DNA of 33,150 bases from Candidatus Bathyarchaeota archaeon (lineage in GTDB: Archaea; Thermoproteota; Bathyarchaeia; Bathyarchaeales; SOJC01), in assembly GCA_020352645.1 (NCBI GenBank), contig CP070683.1:960803-993952 (forward strand), read 5' to 3'. Both the position numbers and the translations under genes were made by a program. The notes beneath the pieces were generated by a model. It had not been told where the DNA came from and did not search any database. It saw nothing but the letters and a program-made list of their open reading frames with translations. Positions 1-6,725 of this stretch are shown here, piece by piece. Positions within the stretch are counted from its first letter, which is position 1. The number at the start of each line of letters is the position of its first letter.

Positions 1-216
1 CCTGATTTGCTCGACTTTTGCTAGATCATTTTCCAGTGCTGCAACTTCGTTTGGTGTCTGCCATTGAAAAAGTTGAAGGAGCTCAGCTGATTCGATGCAT
101 ATAGACTCTGCCAGATCTTTAGGGTTGTGATATTTCTCCCAGTCTCTTTCGCGCAGGAATTTTCTAACATTAGTAATAAGTTCCTTAACTACCGTGTTCT
201 CATCGCTTTTCTGCAA
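1..216 (-). CDS. MazG-like nucleotide pyrophosphohydrolase, C-terminus cut by window edge
   Basis: The minus strand from 216 reads without a stop to the window edge. The peptide includes FLRERDWEKYHNPKDLAESI followed by ESAELLQLFQW. This is the typical N-terminal half of MazG-like / RS21-C6 (dCTP pyrophosphatase) proteins, with the ExxE metal-binding segment of helix 1. Such enzymes hydrolyse non-canonical or excess NTPs to NMP and PPi. About 72 residues are visible and the rest lies left of the window. I chose TTG at 216 because GAGGGG lies just upstream, an in-frame TAG closes the frame above it, and no ATG is available. The gene runs in the same direction as two small genes that look like element debris. 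Family assignment is fairly sure; substrate is unknown. Confidence 0.72.
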   Translation of the reverse strand, partial: MQKSDENTVVKELITNVRKFLRERDWEKYHNPKDLAESICIESAELLQLFQWQTPNEVAALENDLAKVEQIR

Positions 217-300
217 GTGATTGCCCCTCTCAGATTGCGTTTTGCTTGTCTTAAGCTATTGTGGCATGTCCACAAACACTCTCTAATCTGCGCACACATG

Positions 301-510
301 CTATTGATCTGTATATTTGCGCCATTTCTCAACTTCTTTTTGAATTTCAGCAAGCCGTTCTGGATGTGCGATAAGAGCATTAATCACTTTTAGCTGCTCA
401 TCATGCTCAACGTCTAGTCTTGTAGCCATTTCATATTTGAAGAATGCTCCATAGATTTTTAAATCTGTCAGATAAGCTTCCATGTCTGGAGAAATCTTTT
501 TTCCTACCAT
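301..510 (-). CDS. Small hypothetical protein, 69 aa
   Basis: I do not recognise this protein. It is charged, mostly helical in composition, without cysteines, signal peptide or membrane segment; the C-terminal half (AHPERLAEIQKEVEKWRKY) looks like an amphipathic helix. Its ATG overlaps the last codons of the upstream recombinase-like gene by seven bases, so the pair may be translationally coupled. Small charged proteins in this setting are common in archaeal plasmids and viruses, but that is context only. It could also be non-coding. Confidence 0.45.
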   Translation of the reverse strand: MVGKKISPDMEAYLTDLKIYGAFFKYEMATRLDVEHDEQLKVINALIAHPERLAEIQKEVEKWRKYTDQ

Positions 511-746
511 TTTCTTGATTGCACAGTCAGTCTTTCGTAGGTCTTTCTCTTAACCCTGTCAGCTGTCAATTGCTGTTCTCTTTCCTTAAGCATCTCATCA
601 CATGTCTTTCCAGTGAATTCTTTGAACTGTTTCATCGAAATTCTGTACATTCTTTGTGTGTTTTCACTCTGGCTAATTGTCAGTAGCCACTCTCTCAGCG
701 CATTGTCTGCGATGTCTTTGATTGGCTTCATTTTCTTCGTGTTCAT
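504..746 (-). CDS. Recombinase SAM-like (core-binding) domain protein, truncated or stand-alone
   Basis: This 80-residue protein resembles the N-terminal SAM-like DNA-binding domain of tyrosine recombinases. It has a segment of the type LREWLLTISQSENTQRMYR followed by MKQFKEFTGKTCDEML, the helix pattern that clasps DNA in XerC/D-type integrases. The catalytic domain with its Arg-His-Arg-Tyr residues is absent: the frame ends at 504 and the following gene does not encode it. It is therefore either an integrase fragment or a genuine small DNA-binding protein. A GGAGATGA sequence lies about 10 bases before the ATG. The seven-base overlap with the next gene argues for two functional small genes rather than random decay. 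Family call is moderate. Confidence 0.55.
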   Translation of the reverse strand: MNTKKMKPIKDIADNALREWLLTISQSENTQRMYRISMKQFKEFTGKTCDEMLKEREQQLTADRVKRKTYERLTVQSRKW

Positions 747-807
747 TCTTTACTTATCATCTCCTTTTTGGTCTATGAAGCCAAAATCTGTAGCGGACTA
801 CCGATGA

Positions 808-815
808 CTATAAGA
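808..815 (+). promoter_or_regulatory. TATA-like box for the aminotransferase gene
   Basis: CTATAAGA lies about 45 bases before the likely ATG at 857. This predicts transcription starting near 836-840 with a short leader that contains the Shine-Dalgarno sequence AAAGGTG (847-853). The call rests on sequence pattern and spacing only. Confidence 0.45.
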
Positions 816-856
816 ATCTCTCTTTCACTATTGAATAATCTTCAAGAAAGGTGAAT

Positions 857-2197
857 ATGATGTCTGATTATCCCAAGATTGTTATCACCCCACCTGGACC
901 GAAGGCTAAAGAGCTGGCGAAACGTGACGAAAGAGTGATCTCACAATCGTTTGTGCGGTTCTATCCCTTAGCAATACAAAGTGGAAAAGGCTGCATAATT
1001 CGTGACGTAGACGGAAACGAGTACATAGATTTCAACTCTGGCCTAGTTTGCCTGAACGTGGGGCACAGCCATCCTAAAGTTGTTGCAGCAATCAGAAGCC
1101 AGCTAGACCGCTTTCTGCATTACTCGGTAACAGATTTCTTGTATCGTGAAGTTGTCGACGTAGCTGAGAAGTTAGTTAGAATCACTCCTGGAAAAGGGGC
1201 GAAAAAAGTCTTCTTCGGCAACAGCGGCGCTGAGGCGGTTGAGGCAGGAGCAAAGATGGCGAGGTGGCACACACGGAAGCCGAGGTATATTGCGTTCGTA
1301 GGTGCCTTCCATGGAAGAACCTTCGGTGGGATGTCTTTTACAGCCAGCAAACCAGTTCAAAGAAGACACTTCTTTCCTCTCGTTTCCGGCGTAACTCATG
1401 TGCCCTACGGTTACTGTTATCGTTGCCCCTTCAAACTTTCATTCCCCGATTGCAACTATTGGTGTGTAGACTTTATAGACGAGCATGTATTGAAAAAATA
1501 CGCACCGCCTGAAGAGGTTGCTGCTTTTGTCTTTGAGCCGATTCAAGGTGAAGGAGGTTATGTTGCTCCTCCACCTGAGTACTTTAAAAAGCTCAAGAAG
1601 CTTGCTGACAAATACGGCATTTTGATGATGGATGACGAAGTGCAAGCTGGAATGGGAAGAACTGGTAAATGGTTTGCAATTGAACATTGGGGTGTGGAAC
1701 CAGACATAGTCTGCATCGCGAAATCAATAGCGGGAGGAATGCCTCTTGGCGCTGCTGTGGCAAGAGCTTCGATAATGGATTGGGAAGGTGGCTCTCATGC
1801 GAGTACATTCGGCGGCAATCCAGTTTCCTGTGCGGCTGCTTCAGCAGTCATTGATACAATTGAGGGAAACAGATTGATGGAAAACGCAGCAAAACAGGGT
1901 TCACACATAATGAGGAGACTCGGAGAGCTTAAGGAAGAATGTGAGATAGTAGGTGACGTTAGAGGAAAAGGGCTGATGATTGGCATGGAATTGGTGGAAG
2001 ACAAAGTGAGTAAGAAACCTGCCGCAAAGAAAGCCGGAGAGATTATGAAGAGAAGCTGGCAGCGAGGAGTCGCTGTGATAACTTGTGGGAAATCAACAAT
2101 TCGAATAGCTCCCCCCCTCATCATAACTAGAGAGCTTGTGGACGCCGCATTGGAAATAATAGAGGACGTAACTAGACAGGCTGAGAAACAAGCTTAA
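857..2197 (+). CDS. Class III PLP-dependent aminotransferase (GABA/ornithine type or related racemase)
   Basis: A complete fold-type I PLP enzyme of 446 residues. Visible family marks are NSGAEA (phosphate-binding loop, about 122-127), GAFHGRT, DDEVQAGMGRTG (with the Asp that contacts the PLP ring nitrogen), CIAKSIAGGMPLG with Schiff-base Lys near 289, and STFGGNP. A cysteine-rich insert near residues 187-203 (C-x2-C-x8-C-x3-C) is shared, as I recall, with archaeal enzymes of the Pyrococcus ornithine aminotransferase / broad amino-acid racemase group. Members transfer amino groups from omega-amino acids to 2-oxoglutarate or racemise amino acids; sequence alone does not decide which. The frame opens at a GTG at 851, but AAAGGTG at 847-853 fits ATG 857 or 860. 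It is probably monocistronic, as structured DNA follows. Confidence 0.88.
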   Translation: MMSDYPKIVITPPGPKAKELAKRDERVISQSFVRFYPLAIQSGKGCIIRDVDGNEYIDFNSGLVCLNVGHSHPKVVAAIRSQLDRFLHYSVTDFLYREVVDVAEKLVRITPGKGAKKVFFGNSGAEAVEAGAKMARWHTRKPRYIAFVGAFHGRTFGGMSFTASKPVQRRHFFPLVSGVTHVPYGYCYRCPFKLSFPDCNYWCVDFIDEHVLKKYAPPEEVAAFVFEPIQGEGGYVAPPPEYFKKLKKLADKYGILMMDDEVQAGMGRTGKWFAIEHWGVEPDIVCIAKSIAGGMPLGAAVARASIMDWEGGSHASTFGGNPVSCAAASAVIDTIEGNRLMENAAKQGSHIMRRLGELKEECEIVGDVRGKGLMIGMELVEDKVSKKPAAKKAGEIMKRSWQRGVAVITCGKSTIRIAPPLIITRELVDAALEIIEDVTRQAEKQA

Positions 2198-2213
2198 TAC
2201 GGCAAATGACAAA

Positions 2214-2288
2214 TCTCGAACGCCTCAGAACGAGATACCATGTGCCTTATGTCCAAGCACATGGAACTTGCTTGGCCACTTCCAGCAA
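2214..2288 (+). promoter_or_regulatory. Three tandem hairpins upstream of the MgtE-like transporter gene
   Basis: Three inverted repeats follow one another in the gap after the aminotransferase stop. Hairpin 1 pairs TCTCG (2214-2218) with CGAGA (2231-2235). Hairpin 2 pairs CCATGTGC (2238-2245) with GCACATGG (2257-2264), a perfect 8-bp stem with an 11-base loop. Hairpin 3 pairs TTGCT(T)GG (2268-2275) with CCAGCAA (2282-2288), 7 bp with one bulge and a 6-base loop. The array ends shortly before a strong Shine-Dalgarno sequence. It could be an RNA leader sensing a metal, a terminator for the upstream gene, or a chance fold. It does not resemble the bacterial M-box that I know. Confidence 0.45.
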
Positions 2289-2311
2289 CCATGCCTTGAA
2301 GAGGTGAAAAC

Positions 2312-2440
2312 ATGGAAGGTGAAGTCAAAGGTGATCCAGAACGCAATGAAGGGAGTATGACATGGGCGCTGAAGGAGTCAGGCAGCTCAGTCTCGCAGAG
2401 ACGACTAAGCAATCTTCACTATCTTTGGTCTCCAATCTAG
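2312..2440 (+). other. Possible 42-aa upstream ORF overlapping the transporter start
   Basis: An ATG at 2312 sits five to six bases after GAGGTG (2301-2306), a better Shine-Dalgarno context than the transporter's own. It opens a 42-codon frame ending with TAG at 2438-2440, out of frame with and overlapping the first 79 bases of the transporter. The peptide (MEGEVKGDPERNEGSM...) matches nothing I know. It may be a leader peptide controlling the transporter, or the true N-terminus separated by a frameshift. It could also be chance. Confidence 0.3.
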
Positions 2441-3561
2441 GTGCTATTCTTGCGGGTTTATTAGTAGCTTCTTCCCTAGGTTTGTTTCTGCAGAAACCAT
2501 GGATTGTCGCGCTCTATCCTGGGATTCTTAGTATGCGAGGAGTCATAGGCGGACTTTTCTCCGGTCGCTTGAGTACAGGCCTGCATTTGGGCACAGTCGA
2601 GCCAAGAATCCTTGGGAGAAAGACGGAAACATTCCACACATTATTGAATTCCACTGTTGTATTGACCTTCGGGAGCAGCATGCTTCTAGGATCTTTCGCA
2701 TTCGTTTTCGGAACCTTTTTTTGGGGAATGACCCCTCTTGACATGATTACGATTCTCGGCATTCTAGTTTCTACAATGGGCTTGTCAATACTGGCAGTCT
2801 CTCCAATAACTATCGTTGTCGCTTTTTCGTCTGCCAAGAAAGGTTTGGATCCGGACATTATTGTCTATCCGATAACAGCAACTATGGCTGACATTTTGGT
2901 GACCATATGCTATGTTCTTGTTCTGAGCCTTACATTCAGTATGGGTGAAATAGGTCAACTTATCGTATGGAGCATCTGTCTGATGTTCGCTTTCATTGCT
3001 GCAAACGCAGCTTTTGGGAATAGAAAGGAAGGGGAGTTTGTAAGAACAATCCAAGAGGCCCTCTTAACTATGATTGCAGTAGCTTTGATAGTAAACGTTA
3101 CAGGCTCCATACTAACGAATATTGGCCTTAAACCCGCCATTTTCCTTGTATACCCTGCGCTTCTCGACGTAATTGGAGGTTTTGGGGCAATAATCGGCTC
3201 TACAGCCACTACAAAACTTGCTTTGGGAACAATTGATTCTTCCTTCACATCAATAAGAAGTCACAGAAATCAGATTGCAGGGGCTTGGACCGCGGCTGTG
3301 ATCATGTATTTGATACTCGCACTTGTCTCCTCCTTCTATCAACATCTTTCCGACTTGGTCTTAATGTCACATTATATCATAGTGTTTTGCGTAACGAATA
3401 TTGTTGCAGCAGCATTCATGATTTGCATCTCCTTCAGCGTAGCTATTCTGACTTTTCAGAGAGGCCTTGATCCAGACAATTTTGTGATTCCAATAGAAAG
3501 CTCATTGGCTGACACCGTGACAACGGTCGCATTGCTTCTGGCTTTGGAGTGTATTGCATGA
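2362..3561 (+). CDS. MgtE/SLC41-like divalent cation transporter (membrane domains only)
   Basis: A 399-residue membrane protein with about ten hydrophobic segments and an internal duplication. Each half carries an MgtE-type signature: ALYPGILSMRGVIGGLFSGR with a following LHLGTVEP, and LVYPALLDVIGGFGAIIGST with a following LALGTID. SLC41/MgtE proteins pass Mg2+ (and sometimes other divalent cations) across the cytoplasmic membrane. The soluble N-terminal and CBS domains of bacterial MgtE are absent; as in SLC41, two membrane repeats form one chain. Two downstream soluble PhoU/TrkA_C proteins probably replace those regulatory domains. The ATG at 2362 follows GAAGGGA at a suitable distance, and an in-frame stop at 2347 excludes much extension. 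The ion selectivity is inferred from family. Confidence 0.85.
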   Translation: MGAEGVRQLSLAETTKQSSLSLVSNLGAILAGLLVASSLGLFLQKPWIVALYPGILSMRGVIGGLFSGRLSTGLHLGTVEPRILGRKTETFHTLLNSTVVLTFGSSMLLGSFAFVFGTFFWGMTPLDMITILGILVSTMGLSILAVSPITIVVAFSSAKKGLDPDIIVYPITATMADILVTICYVLVLSLTFSMGEIGQLIVWSICLMFAFIAANAAFGNRKEGEFVRTIQEALLTMIAVALIVNVTGSILTNIGLKPAIFLVYPALLDVIGGFGAIIGSTATTKLALGTIDSSFTSIRSHRNQIAGAWTAAVIMYLILALVSSFYQHLSDLVLMSHYIIVFCVTNIVAAAFMICISFSVAILTFQRGLDPDNFVIPIESSLADTVTTVALLLALECIA

Positions 3562-3649
3562 ATTCATAAGACAGTAAGTATTATCTAGCTCCATGGATTG
3601 TATGTTAACTACATCATGAGTCATCCAAAACCGGAGTGTTCCTTATTGG

Positions 3650-4258
3650 ATGGTGAAGTTGGAGAAGGTTGAATATAGACCAATATCGGTTAGAGATTTG
3701 TTGGTTGAAATCAAAGATTTGTCTGAGTTGATGATTGATCTGGCATATTCAGCAGCACTCTTCAACAGTAAAGAATTAGCGGAGGAAGTATTGGCACTTG
3801 AGAACCACGTGGACACACTTGCATATCTTCTGCACATGAATGTCATGATAGCTGTCCGAGACGCTGAAGATGCTGAGCATCTGGTGGCTGTCTCAACAGT
3901 TGCCTCAGCCGCCGACAAGATCTCAAATGCAGCCGCCGACATTGCCACAATAGTAATCCAAAACATAGGTATCCACCCTATTGTGAGGCAGGTCTTTGAA
4001 AAAGTTGAGGAGCGTTTGATTAGGGTGAAAGTGAGACCTAACTCAATTCTAGCTGAAGCTTCGATTGGCGAACTGGAGTTGGCGGCTAAGATTGGTGTTA
4101 ATGTGATCGCAATAAGGCGAAACGGAAAATGGATTATTGGTCCAAAAGGAAATGAAAGGCTTGAAAGAGATGATGTTCTGTTAGCGAGGGGAGCACCACA
4201 TGGTATCGACGAGCTTAGAGCAGCAGCTGAAGGTTCGCTAAGGAACTTGGAGGACTAA
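3650..4258 (+). CDS. PhoU-like plus TrkA_C (RCK_C) domain regulator, copy 1
   Basis: A soluble protein of 202 residues. Residues of about 10-115 form PhoU-like helices (with SELMIDLAYSAALFNSKELA), and about 120-196 form a TrkA_C/RCK_C domain (RVKVRPNSILAEASIGELEL, then DDVLLARG). TrkA_C domains bind small ligands, in some proteins cyclic dinucleotides, and gate ion transporters. PhoU-type helices commonly bind metal clusters or partner transporters. The gene follows the MgtE-like gene by 88 bases and precedes its paralogue by one base, so the three look like a transport unit. The ATG at 3650 has no strong Shine-Dalgarno sequence. The domain call is firm; the ligand is unknown. Confidence 0.83.
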   Translation: MVKLEKVEYRPISVRDLLVEIKDLSELMIDLAYSAALFNSKELAEEVLALENHVDTLAYLLHMNVMIAVRDAEDAEHLVAVSTVASAADKISNAAADIATIVIQNIGIHPIVRQVFEKVEERLIRVKVRPNSILAEASIGELELAAKIGVNVIAIRRNGKWIIGPKGNERLERDDVLLARGAPHGIDELRAAAEGSLRNLED

Positions 4259-4259
4259 T

Positions 4260-4838
4260 ATGAGCGAAAAAGACCAGCAGTTTAGAACGATAGTTGATAG
4301 ATTGGTTTATCTAAAAGACACGTCTGAGTTGATGATTGATCTGGCCTACTCTTCAGTTTTGCTAAACAGCCGATACCTGGCTGAAGAAGTACAAGCCCTT
4401 GAAGAAAGCATGGATCAGCTCCACACAGAGTTTGAACAGCTTGTCATGTCAAGCGGGTTCAAGCCGCAAGATTCAAAGGATTTCCTAGGATTGATAAGGC
4501 TGGGAGTCGCCACTGAGCAATTGGCGGACGCAGGAGCCGAGATCGCACAAGTGGTTCTTAGGGAGCTGGAACCACACCCTATTCTTAAGCTAGCGATAGA
4601 AGAAGCGGAAGAGACAGTCGTGCGTGTTCAAGTATCTCCCAAATCCCAACTCGTAGGGAAAACGCTTCGCAAGGCTCAAATTCATGAAGACACAGGGATG
4701 TGGATCTTGGCTATCAGAAGGGGCAACACTTGGATTCGCCCAAGGCCTAATACAACAATCCTGCCAAATGACGTTTTGCTAGCCTCGGGATATTCAGAAG
4801 GGGAAGAAGACTTGGAAAACCTTGCTTCAAATGAATGA
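4260..4838 (+). CDS. PhoU-like plus TrkA_C (RCK_C) domain regulator, copy 2
   Basis: A 192-residue paralogue of the preceding protein with the same order: PhoU-like helices (about 10-108, with SELMIDLAYSSVLLNSRYLA) and a TrkA_C domain (about 115-188, with VQVSPKSQLVGKTLRKAQI and NDVLLASG). It starts one base after the stop of copy 1 and is surely co-transcribed. The two proteins are clearly diverged outside the conserved helix, so a heteromeric regulator is plausible. Together they may form the cytoplasmic gate or ligand sensor for the MgtE-like channel. Function is inferred from domain content and neighbours. Confidence 0.83.
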   Translation: MSEKDQQFRTIVDRLVYLKDTSELMIDLAYSSVLLNSRYLAEEVQALEESMDQLHTEFEQLVMSSGFKPQDSKDFLGLIRLGVATEQLADAGAEIAQVVLRELEPHPILKLAIEEAEETVVRVQVSPKSQLVGKTLRKAQIHEDTGMWILAIRRGNTWIRPRPNTTILPNDVLLASGYSEGEEDLENLASNE

Positions 4839-4923
4839 TCAAACAAGAGTCGAGGCAACTAGTAGGAACCAGCTTAGCGCGAATTAGCACGATCAATGCT
4901 GAAAAAAGCTATTCGCAAGATGA

Positions 4924-5268
4924 CTACGTATACTCTCGGAAGGTAAAGCTGCATTTTGTGCATCGGAAAAACTGAGTTGATGACTCGTCGCTTCCTCTAG
5001 TTTGCACTTGCCACACAAAAGCTTGGCTATTCCCACATTTCGGGCACTCAACTCTTACTGTAGGTAGAGTTCGTAGCTTTTGTTCTTCTTTGCCAATCAC
5101 AGCGATAGACGCGTCAAAAGGCCTGGGGTCTTTCATAACTAATGGAACAGCAATTTCCCCCGTTTTTTCGGCGTTTTTTGTGAAACCACATTTTGGGCAC
5201 ATCCAAAGCGCGACCTTCTCGCTTTTTTTTGCTATCAATCTTTTTCCACACTTGACACAGAATTCCAT
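4924..5268 (-). CDS. tfs: Transcription factor S (TFIIS/RPC11-like transcript cleavage factor)
   Basis: 114 residues with two zinc ribbons, the usual length for archaeal TFS. The N-terminal ribbon uses FCVKCG and MCPKCG. The C-terminal ribbon uses VECPKCG and FFRCTKCSFTFREY, and between these lies TRGSDESSTQFF with the acidic Asp-Glu pair that reaches the polymerase active site. TFS stimulates RNA cleavage in backtracked RNA polymerase. GGTG precedes the ATG. It lies downstream of DUF99 on the same strand, with its own candidate TATA element in the gap, and converges with the PhoU/TrkA_C genes. High confidence. Confidence 0.93.
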   Translation of the reverse strand: MEFCVKCGKRLIAKKSEKVALWMCPKCGFTKNAEKTGEIAVPLVMKDPRPFDASIAVIGKEEQKLRTLPTVRVECPKCGNSQAFVWQVQTRGSDESSTQFFRCTKCSFTFREYT

Positions 5269-5311
5269 GCTTTCACCCTTGCCTGTTCTTTTCCCCGTTG
5301 CAATTGACTCT

Positions 5312-5323
5312 TAAAAATCTTTT
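5312..5323 (-). promoter_or_regulatory. TATA-like element before tfs
   Basis: On the minus strand the sequence reads GATTTTTAAGAG about 45 bases before the tfs ATG. This is consistent with an independent promoter in the 77-base gap after DUF99. Pattern evidence only. Confidence 0.35.
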
Positions 5324-5345
5324 CCAATTTCAACAGTGATTCCGG

Positions 5346-5927
5346 CTACAATTGTGGGCTAGTTAATCCAGAAGCGATTAGGTGTGCTACACGTAAGGGT
5401 TCAGGGATGTTGCTTCTGGTGGCAGTGCTTTCCACGATTTTCTTGGCTGTTTCAATGTCAATCCCAACTGCTTGCATGTAAATGCTTTCGTTGCCTGTTC
5501 CTGTTGAAACTTCGGTGATCTTTTGTGTCTTCCTTATTGCTGCCCATCGTTCTTCTGTGAAAGGCAAGTTTTTTAAAGCTTTTTTTATGTCGCTGAAACT
5601 TGGTCTGGCACGTGTAATCGAAATGACAGGCAAACTGGTCGTCTCGAAAAGTGTGGTGGTGTCAACAATATTGAAGCCAGCGAACGTGACTCCGTCCAGC
5701 ATTATCACTCTCAGCTGGCCATAATGAGGGGATCCCATTATCATATGTGAGATCTTTTCAGTCGCATCCATGCCATCAACTTCAACCTGTGTTCGCATAA
5801 CTCCATCGATCCAATACCCGCCTCTGAAAACGATGCCGATAACCTCACACTTTCCATGTGTGTGAGGTTCGAAGAAACCATCATCAATTCCAACTATTCT
5901 TATCTCGGTCTTTATGGATCGAAGCAT
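5346..5927 (-). CDS. DUF99 family protein (UPF0215, endonuclease V-related fold)
   Basis: 193 residues matching the archaeal DUF99/UPF0215 family. Typical segments are RIVGIDDGFF near the N-terminus, GGYWIDGV, and RVIMLDGVTFAGFNIVD in the middle. The acidic residues in IDDGFF and MLDGVTFAGFN correspond to the core of the RNase H-like endonuclease V fold to which this family has been related. The biochemical activity is unknown, so a nucleic-acid role is only inference. A TTG at 5945 is in frame, but ATG 5927 is preferred because GAGGAG stands four bases before it. It shares a short intergenic region with the divergent RNase III-like gene. Confidence 0.85.
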   Translation of the reverse strand: MLRSIKTEIRIVGIDDGFFEPHTHGKCEVIGIVFRGGYWIDGVMRTQVEVDGMDATEKISHMIMGSPHYGQLRVIMLDGVTFAGFNIVDTTTLFETTSLPVISITRARPSFSDIKKALKNLPFTEERWAAIRKTQKITEVSTGTGNESIYMQAVGIDIETAKKIVESTATRSNIPEPLRVAHLIASGLTSPQL

Positions 5928-5949
5928 TGGGCTCCTCAACTCCAATTGC

Positions 5950-5960
5950 CTTTTAAAGCT
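5950..5960. promoter_or_regulatory. Shared TATA-like element between divergent DUF99 and RNase III-like genes
   Basis: CCTTTTAAAGC contains the self-complementary core TTTAAA and lies about 25 bases before the DUF99 ATG on minus and about 32 before ATG 5992 on plus. It could position TBP for both directions. A second A/T-rich box (GATTTAAGAAT, about 5969-5979) may serve the plus-strand gene alone. Confidence 0.4.
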
Positions 5961-5991
5961 TCTAGAGGGATTTAAGAATAGACCCTGTTAT

Positions 5992-6414
5992 ATGCTTAGG
6001 CTGGCAATGGTTATGAGACGAGAATCCGCAAAAGTGCGATTTCCCTTTGTACCGCATCATGGAACCGTGCAGGAAATTCTTAACGATCATGGTCTGGCAA
6101 GTCTAGGTGATGCATATACTAACTTGATCTACTCTCTATATCTTTCCGTTAGAAAAGGAAAACCTGCGGGAGCTAAGGCGGATAGTCACACGCTTTCGAA
6201 CGCTTTGAGGCAATCAGGTTTGAGAAGCCTGATGAATTCGCGAGTAGATCGACACGACCAAGCGGACGCTGCAGAAGCATTGCTTGCCTACGCATGGTTA
6301 AGTGGACTGACGACAATCACTCGAAGTGTTAGCATCCTGGCAAAGCATGATAACGTACAAGAAGCTTTCGCCTTGCTTCTGTCTGATGCGATGGAAAAGC
6401 TTGGATCGGACTAA
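5992..6414 (+). CDS. Stand-alone RNase III-like catalytic domain protein
   Basis: 140 residues from ATG 5992. LASLGDAYTNLIYSL aligns with the RNase III signature (consensus LEFLGDAVL), keeping Asp at about residue 40 but with Ala where the first Glu is usual. DQADAAEALLAYAWL matches the second catalytic patch, with Asp92 and Glu95 spaced D-x-x-E. No double-stranded-RNA-binding domain follows, as in bacterial Mini-III. RNase III enzymes cut structured RNA; similar proteins occur, as I recall, in Thaumarchaeota and relatives. It is flanked by RNA-related genes (Csl4, RpoL). Starts at 6007 or 6013 are possible. Catalytic competence is uncertain because of the missing Glu. Confidence 0.62.
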   Translation: MLRLAMVMRRESAKVRFPFVPHHGTVQEILNDHGLASLGDAYTNLIYSLYLSVRKGKPAGAKADSHTLSNALRQSGLRSLMNSRVDRHDQADAAEALLAYAWLSGLTTITRSVSILAKHDNVQEAFALLLSDAMEKLGSD

Positions 6415-6419
6415 GCTTC

Positions 6420-6722
6420 TTACGAGATCTTCTTTGAAGCAATGGCGAGTTCTTTCCTAAAGGATGCTGTGTCTTTCTTGATTTGTTTAACAGCGGCTTT
6501 AAGCACGGTGTCTGGCTTGCTCTTTCCTTTTGTTCGGACATAGAGCTGTGGACTTGCAGTTAATGGATGTGGAATATGGTAACCTGCAAAATCCACTCTG
6601 TTGTCCTCTAGCAAGGTCTTCTGGACGACATTGCAGAGGGTGTGGCTCTCTCCTTCAATCTCTATCTTCAACTCGTTCTTTTTCTGTTTCATGATCTTCA
6701 CTTTGATTGATAAGCCCTCCAT
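6420..6722 (-). CDS. rpoL: DNA-directed RNA polymerase subunit L (Rpb11-like)
   Basis: 100 residues, the normal length for archaeal Rpo11/RpoL. The family landmark is EIEGESHTLCNVVQKTLLED followed by VDFAGYHIPHPL, the alpha-like dimerisation fold that pairs with RpoD to seed polymerase assembly. The start at 6722 is three bases after the csl4 stop, so both are co-transcribed; an internal Met at 6692 is possible but would remove the first strand. Its stop lies only six bases from the end of the convergent RNase III-like gene. High confidence. Confidence 0.93.
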   Translation of the reverse strand: MEGLSIKVKIMKQKKNELKIEIEGESHTLCNVVQKTLLEDNRVDFAGYHIPHPLTASPQLYVRTKGKSKPDTVLKAAVKQIKKDTASFRKELAIASKKIS

Positions 6723-6725
6723 GTC

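Noticed and set aside
2198-2361. M-box Mg2+ riboswitch before the MgtE-like gene
   Set aside because: The hairpins do not show the conserved M-box elements that I know, and that class is bacterial.
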